64,000 nt of DNA from Rahnella bonaserana (GTDB taxonomy: Bacteria; Pseudomonadota; Gammaproteobacteria; Enterobacterales; Enterobacteriaceae): positions 1 to 64,000 of the forward strand of contig NZ_JAFMOW010000055.1 of assembly GCF_019049675.1 (NCBI RefSeq), in the 5' to 3' direction. Positions 59,474 to 64,000 of the stretch are shown here, piece after piece. Made by a program: the position numbers and the translations under genes. How positions within the stretch are numbered: the first letter of the stretch is position 1; the number at the start of each line of letters is the position of its first letter. The notes under the pieces are model-generated. The model was given only the letters and a program-made list of their open reading frames with translations. It made no database searches and had not been told where the DNA came from.

Positions 59474-61306
59474 GTGTCTACGGCGGCAGTGATAAACAAA
59501 GAAGAGCTGGCTCATCAGGTATTACGCGATACCTTCGGTTATCAGCAATTCAGACCAGGCCAGCAAACTATCATCAACACCGCCATTTCAGGCCGGGATT
59601 GTCTGGTAGTGATGCCAACAGGCGGCGGTAAATCGCTGTGCTATCAAATCCCCGCACTGGTGATGGACGGCCTGACGCTGGTCGTTTCGCCGCTTATTTC
59701 CCTGATGAAAGATCAGGTCGATCAGCTGATGGCGGCGGGCGTTGAAGCCGGTTGCCTGAACTCGACACAAACCCGTGAGCAACAGCTGGACGTGATGGCC
59801 GGTTGTCGCGCGGGGCGTATCAAAATGCTGTATATCGCGCCGGAACGCCTGATGATGGGCGATTTCCTCGAACAGCTACAACAGTGGAATCCGGCGATGC
59901 TTGCCGTCGATGAAGCCCACTGTATTTCCCAATGGGGCCACGATTTCCGTCCTGAATATCGCGCCCTCGGCCAGCTGAAGCTGCGCTATCCGCAATTGCC
60001 GGTGATTGCGCTGACCGCTACCGCCGATGAAGCCACACGTAATGATATTGTCCGTCTGCTGGAACTGAATGACCCGCTGATTCAGGTCAGCAGTTTTGAC
60101 CGTCCGAATATCCGTTACACGCTGGTAGAAAAATTTAAGCCGCTCGATCAGTTGATCCGCTTTGTGCAGGATCAGCGCGGCAAAAGTGGCATCATTTACT
60201 GTAACAGCCGCGCCAAAGTCGAAGACACCGCAGCACGACTGCAAAGCCGCGGGCTGAGCGTTGGCGCTTATCACGCAGGGCTGGATAACGAAACCCGTGC
60301 CCGCGTACAGGAAGGTTTTCAGCGCGACGACCTGCAAATTGTGGTCGCCACCGTCGCCTTCGGTATGGGTATCAACAAGCCTAACGTGCGTTTTGTGGTG
60401 CACTTCGATATTCCGCGCACCATTGAGTCTTATTATCAGGAAACGGGGCGTGCCGGACGTGACGGCCTGCCTGCGGAAGCCGTACTGCTTTACGATCCAG
60501 CCGATATGGCCTGGTTGCGCCGCTGTCTGGAAGAAAAACCGGCTGGCGCCCAGCAGGATGTTGAACGCCATAAACTGAATGCCATGAACGCATTCGCAGA
60601 GGCACAGACCTGCCGCCGTCTGGTGCTGCTCAATTACTTTGGTGAAGGTAAACAGAACGCTTGCGGTAACTGCGACGTGTGTCTGGATCCACCAAAACGC
60701 TACGATGGCTTGCTGGACGCGCAGAAAGCGTTGTCCGTTATCGCACGCGTCGGCCAGCGTTTTGGTCTGGGTTATGTAGTCGAAGTATTGCGCGGCTCGA
60801 ACAATCAGCGTATCCGCGAATACGGCCACGAGAAGCTGTCGGTTTACGGTATCGGCAAAGAGCACAGTAACGAGCACTGGACCAGCGTGGTTCGCCAGCT
60901 GATCCACCTCGGCCTTGTGATGCAAAACATCGCCATGCACTCCGCGTTACAACTGACCGAATCGGCGCGTCCGGTGCTGCGTGGTGAAATTCCGTTACAG
61001 CTGGCGGTGCCGCGTATTCAGACGCTCAAAATCAAAAGCAGTGCCAGCCAGAAAACATACGGCGGGAATTATGACCGTAAGTTGTTTGCTAAATTGCGTA
61101 AACTGCGTAAGTCACTGGCGGATGACAATAATGTGCCGCCGTACGTGGTATTTAACGACACGACGCTGCTGGAAATGGCTGAACATCTGCCGGTCAGCGC
61201 GAGCGATTTGCTGGACATCACCGGTGTCGGTCAGCGTAAGCTGGAGAAATTCGGCAGGCCATTTATGGCGATGATCCGCGATCATATCGATAACGGCGAC
61301 GAATAA
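59474..61306 (+). CDS. recQ: ATP-dependent DNA helicase RecQ
   Basis: This 610-residue SF2 3'-5' helicase of the RecF recombination pathway and fork repair has Walker A MPTGGGKS at 48-55, Walker B VDEAH, the aromatic-rich loop [10 protein letters not shown], and motif [12 protein letters not shown]. The RQC zinc site has four cysteines ([24 protein letters not shown]), followed by a winged helix and a C-terminal HRDC domain (about 525-605). The start is GTG at 59474, with GGGGAA upstream. The length matches E. coli (609). Confidence 0.96.
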   Translation: MSTAAVINKEELAHQVLRDTFGYQQFRPGQQTIINTAISGRDCLVVMPTGGGKSLCYQIPALVMDGLTLVVSPLISLMKDQVDQLMAAGVEAGCLNSTQTREQQLDVMAGCRAGRIKMLYIAPERLMMGDFLEQLQQWNPAMLAVDEAHCISQWGHDFRPEYRALGQLKLRYPQLPVIALTATADEATRNDIVRLLELNDPLIQVSSFDRPNIRYTLVEKFKPLDQLIRFVQDQRGKSGIIYCNSRAKVEDTAARLQSRGLSVGAYHAGLDNETRARVQEGFQRDDLQIVVATVAFGMGINKPNVRFVVHFDIPRTIESYYQETGRAGRDGLPAEAVLLYDPADMAWLRRCLEEKPAGAQQDVERHKLNAMNAFAEAQTCRRLVLLNYFGEGKQNACGNCDVCLDPPKRYDGLLDAQKALSVIARVGQRFGLGYVVEVLRGSNNQRIREYGHEKLSVYGIGKEHSNEHWTSVVRQLIHLGLVMQNIAMHSALQLTESARPVLRGEIPLQLAVPRIQTLKIKSSASQKTYGGNYDRKLFAKLRKLRKSLADDNNVPPYVVFNDTTLLEMAEHLPVSASDLLDITGVGQRKLEKFGRPFMAMIRDHIDNGDE

Positions 61307-61343
61307 GAATTCTGTTTCCTACACATAACACAGAGAGTTAATC

Positions 61344-61961
61344 ATGCTGATGCTATTCCTGACGGTTGCGATGGTCCATCTGATCGCGCTGATGAGTCCG
61401 GGGCCGGACTTCTTCTTTGTCTCACAAACCGCCGCCAGCCGGTCGCGTAAAGAAGCCATGATGGGCGTGATTGGCATTACGCTGGGCGTTCTGGTCTGGG
61501 CGGCTGTTGCGCTGATGGGCTTGCATTTAATTCTGCAAAAAATGGCCTGGTTGCATCAGATTATCACTGTCGGTGGTGGCCTGTATCTGTGCTGGATGGG
61601 CTGGCAACTGCTGAAATCTGCACGTGCTAAGAAACAAAACGGCGATGATACACCGGTGGCACTGCCTGCCCGTGGTCGCACGTTTATGCGCGGTCTGCTG
61701 ACCAATCTTTCTAACCCCAAAGCCGTGATTTACTTCGGCAGCGTGTTCTCGATGTTCGTGGGCGACAGTGTCAGCGGCGGCGAACGTCTGGGCATATTTC
61801 TGCTGATCGTCGTGGAAACCCTGGCCTGGTTCTCATTAGTGGCGCTGGTCTTCGCGCTGCCGAAAATGCGCCGCGGTTATCAGCGTCTGGCGAAATGGAT
61901 TGATGGCGTGGCGGGTGTGGTGTTTGCAGGCTTTGGTGTTGCCTTAATCATCAACCGCTGA
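61344..61961 (+). CDS. rhtC: Threonine efflux protein
   Basis: This 205-residue LysE-family exporter has six membrane segments and is collinear with E. coli RhtC (206). The N-terminal ALMSPGPDFFFVSQTA is the family signature. It exports threonine and is convergent with rhtB. Confidence 0.94.
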   Translation: MLMLFLTVAMVHLIALMSPGPDFFFVSQTAASRSRKEAMMGVIGITLGVLVWAAVALMGLHLILQKMAWLHQIITVGGGLYLCWMGWQLLKSARAKKQNGDDTPVALPARGRTFMRGLLTNLSNPKAVIYFGSVFSMFVGDSVSGGERLGIFLLIVVETLAWFSLVALVFALPKMRRGYQRLAKWIDGVAGVVFAGFGVALIINR

Positions 61962-61979
61962 GCGAAGTCGCCGGTTAAT

Positions 61980-62012
61980 AAAAAAGGGTTCGGTTGATGC
62001 CGGACCCTTTTT
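61980..62012. terminator. Bidirectional terminator between rhtC and rhtB
   Basis: The stem AAAAAGGGTTCGG / CCGGACCCTTTTT (one G-T pair) with a 6-base loop ends in T-runs on both strands. Confidence 0.88.
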
Positions 62013-62025
62013 GCATTCTGAGAAA

Positions 62026-62646
62026 TCAAACTTTCCTGGCACTCGCCAGCAACACTCCGACCAGCATAAACAGCGAGCCAAAGATGCGGTTCAGCAACTG
62101 CATTTGTTTCGGTGCTTTCACCCAACCGGCGATGCGTGTGGCCAGCGTGGCGTAACCGATCATCACAATGATATCGACAACCACCGTGGTGACACCCAGT
62201 ACCACGTATTGTGCAGCCTGAGGCTGGTGCGCAATGATAAACTGCGGGAATAGTGCAGCCAGAAACACAATGCTTTTTGGATTGGTCAGGTTGACCAGAA
62301 TGGCGCGCTTGAACAAACGGCGTCGCGGCATACTGCTGGCGAGTGCGTTCAGGTTAATCGCCCCGGCGGAGCGCCACTGACAAATACCCAGCCAGATCAG
62401 GTAGGCGGCACCAAACCATTTGAGAAACTCAAAGGCCAGCAGCGATGATGAAATCAGCGCACCCAGCCCGATACCGACCAGCACGATGTGGATCGTTAAA
62501 CCGAGCTGTAAACCGGCAATCGATGCGACGGCACCACGATAGCCGTGGCTGATGCCCGTACTCATGGTATTAATCGCGCCGGAACCGGGTGATAAACTTA
62601 AAATAGAAGTGGTGAGCAGGTAGGTTAACCACCAGTCCAGTGTCAT
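62026..62646 (-). CDS. rhtB: Homoserine/homoserine lactone efflux protein
   Basis: This 206-residue LysE-family exporter is collinear with E. coli RhtB (206). The N-terminal [16 protein letters not shown] and [18 protein letters not shown] are conserved. The ATG at 62646 (MTLDWW) has GGGAG upstream. An in-frame start 17 codons earlier is not conserved. Confidence 0.94.
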   Translation of the reverse strand: MTLDWWLTYLLTTSILSLSPGSGAINTMSTGISHGYRGAVASIAGLQLGLTIHIVLVGIGLGALISSSLLAFEFLKWFGAAYLIWLGICQWRSAGAINLNALASSMPRRRLFKRAILVNLTNPKSIVFLAALFPQFIIAHQPQAAQYVVLGVTTVVVDIIVMIGYATLATRIAGWVKAPKQMQLLNRIFGSLFMLVGVLLASARKV

Positions 62647-62767
62647 TGCGAGACTCCCTGAGTACGTTTTAGGTTGTTTTATGGCACAATACGCCATTGT
62701 CTATAATTGCGCTATAGCTCACAAATAACACTTTCATCCTCCCAGTTCGACGACTTTGGATCATTGA

Positions 62768-63760
62768 ATGCCTGTGAATTATGCGAAGTGGTTAACACGT
62801 GAGAAGGAATTTGCAGCCTTTGCGACCGGGCCTTTGCTGGATTTCTGGCGGACGCGCGAAGAAGGCGAGTTTAGCGGCGTTGATGATGTCCCTGTCCGCT
62901 ATGTCCGGTTTTGTTCGCCTGCTCACGATAAAGTCATCGTTGTGTCACCGGGTCGTATAGAAAGCTACGTAAAATATCCTGAAGTGGCCTACGATTTATT
63001 CCATTGCGGCTACGATGTCATGATTGTCGATCACCGTGGTCAGGGACGTTCCGGGCGTATGCTCGACGATCCGCATTGCGGTCACGTGAAGCACTTTGAT
63101 GATTATGTCGAAGATTTCGACCGCTTTTATCAGCTTGAGATTGCGCCGCGTCAGTACCAGAAAAAGTTTGCGCTGGCACACTCCATGGGCGGTGCGATCC
63201 TGGCGCTGTATCTGGCTAAAAATCCGCAGAATTTCGATGCTGCGGCCTTACTTGCGCCGATGACAGGTATTTATTTACCGATGCCGGGTTGGTTATCACG
63301 CCGTATCCTTAACTGGGCGGAAAATCGTCCGGTTCGTCGTGACGGCTATGCGCTGGGTACCGGCCACTGGCGGCCGCTGCCATTTGTGGTCAACCGCCTG
63401 ACGCACAGCCGCGCACGTTATCGCCGCAATCTGCGGTTTTACGCGGATTATCCTGAGTTGCAGGTCGGCGGACCTACCTATCACTGGGTGCGTGAAGGGA
63501 TTGAGGCGGGGATGCATATCCTGAAAGAAGCCGAAAAAATCACCACTCCTGTTCTTTTATTGCAGGCGAGCGAAGACCGTGTGGTGGATAACCGGTCCCA
63601 CCTTGCTTTTTGTCAGGCCATGGCCATTGCGGGGCACCCTTGTGAAGGGGAAAAACCGCTGGTCATTGAAGGCGCGCGCCATGAGATCCTGTTTGAACGG
63701 GACGACCTGAGGGCACAGGCGCTGGACGCCATCATGCGCTTTTTTGCGCGACAGCATTAA
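62768..63760 (+). CDS. pldB: Lysophospholipase L2
   Basis: This 330-residue alpha/beta hydrolase is collinear with E. coli PldB (340). The nucleophile is S139 in AHSMGG, and the histidine and aspartate are carried by the C-terminal EGARHEILFERDDLR and QASEDRVVD stretches. It hydrolyses lysophosphatidylethanolamine at the inner membrane. It is followed by yigL, as in E. coli. Confidence 0.95.
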   Translation: MPVNYAKWLTREKEFAAFATGPLLDFWRTREEGEFSGVDDVPVRYVRFCSPAHDKVIVVSPGRIESYVKYPEVAYDLFHCGYDVMIVDHRGQGRSGRMLDDPHCGHVKHFDDYVEDFDRFYQLEIAPRQYQKKFALAHSMGGAILALYLAKNPQNFDAAALLAPMTGIYLPMPGWLSRRILNWAENRPVRRDGYALGTGHWRPLPFVVNRLTHSRARYRRNLRFYADYPELQVGGPTYHWVREGIEAGMHILKEAEKITTPVLLLQASEDRVVDNRSHLAFCQAMAIAGHPCEGEKPLVIEGARHEILFERDDLRAQALDAIMRFFARQH

Positions 63761-63808
63761 TCCGCGGTTCGCCGCGCACAACTCCATCAGAGGTTAGAAC
63801 CTAACGCT

Positions 63809-64000
63809 ATGTACCATGTTGTTGCTTCCGATTTAGATGGCACGCTGCTATCACCTGATCATACCCTGAGCCCGTTCGCCAAAGAGACGCTGAAACTGCT
63901 GACACAGCGCGACGTGCATTTCGTGTTCGCCACCGGGCGTCACCATATCGACGTGGCGCAGATGCGCGACAATCTGGAAATCAGCGCGTACATGATCACC
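63809..64000 (+). CDS. yigL: HAD-type sugar/pyridoxal phosphatase YigL (5' part, cut by the window)
   Basis: The first 64 codons are present and the rest lies beyond the window. The HAD motif I is DLDGTLL at residues 8-14, and the N-terminus MYHVVASDLDGTLLSPDHT matches E. coli YigL, a phosphatase acting on sugar phosphates and pyridoxal phosphate. It starts 48 bases after pldB. In E. coli SgrS controls yigL through the pldB-yigL message. Confidence 0.92.
   Translation, partial: MYHVVASDLDGTLLSPDHTLSPFAKETLKLLTQRDVHFVFATGRHHIDVAQMRDNLEISAYMIT

Overview
The window is about 64 kb of chromosome from a member of the Enterobacterales. Nearly every protein is a close relative of its E. coli K-12 counterpart, and the gene order follows the E. 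coli stretch from the distal end of an rRNA operon (5S, tRNA-Asp, tRNA-Trp, like rrnC) to yigL. Several differences from E. coli (intact ilvG, an ytfQRT-yjfF transporter beside the rRNA operon, no rffG/rffH inside the ECA cluster, no cyaY next to cyaA, an AbrB-type gene instead of yigFG) and the ERIC repeats suggest a Yersiniaceae-type genus such as Rahnella, Serratia or a relative. That genus-level guess is inference. No phage, insertion sequence, CRISPR array or defence island is visible, so this is essentially core genome with a few accessory insertions.

Layout. 1-450: end of an rRNA operon with two tRNAs and a terminator. 819-5384: a sugar ABC transporter (ytfQ-ytfR-ytfT-yjfF, galactofuranose type). 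5396-8238: hdfR, maoP and comM. 8605-9843: an MFS carboxylate/sialate-type transporter not present here in E. coli. 9905-16713: the ilvLGMEDA operon with its attenuator, followed by divergent ilvY and ilvC (16741-19284). 19387-26913: ppiC, rep, gppA-rhlB, trxA and rho. 27154-37989: ten ECA (enterobacterial common antigen) genes, wecA to wecG, tightly overlapped. 38230-40279: the amino acid permease yifK and four tRNAs (Arg, His, Leu, Pro). 40336-40767: the small RNA GlmZ with a sigma-54 promoter and upstream activator sites. 40953-45005: hemCDXY on the minus strand. 45195-53749: cyaA, then lptM-dapF-yigA-xerC-yigB and the SOS gene uvrD. 53872-64000: a cupin gene, corA with its leader, an AbrB-type transporter, rarD, yigI, pldA, recQ, rhtC, rhtB, pldB and the first 64 codons of yigL.

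How the genes work together. ilvGMEDA plus ilvC make isoleucine and valine and are controlled by leader-peptide attenuation and by IlvY with acetohydroxy acids. The wec cluster builds the ECA trisaccharide on undecaprenyl phosphate, flips it (WzxE), polymerises it (WzyE) and sets its length (WzzE). Two steps that make dTDP-4-keto-6-deoxyglucose (RffH, RffG) are not encoded here and must come from elsewhere. hemC-hemD feed tetrapyrrole synthesis, with hemX/hemY in the same operon. GlmZ tunes amino-sugar synthesis (glmS) and so feeds UDP-GlcNAc, the first ECA and peptidoglycan precursor. rep, uvrD, recQ and xerC form a scattered set of DNA replication, repair and resolution genes.

The most useful second-look items are: the ECA cluster without rffGH; the sigma-54/GlrR-type control region of glmZ; the corA leader with a likely short peptide gene; three ERIC repeats, one of them inside the ilv operon and one internally deleted; and the missing cyaY. 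I found no convincing undescribed multi-gene system.
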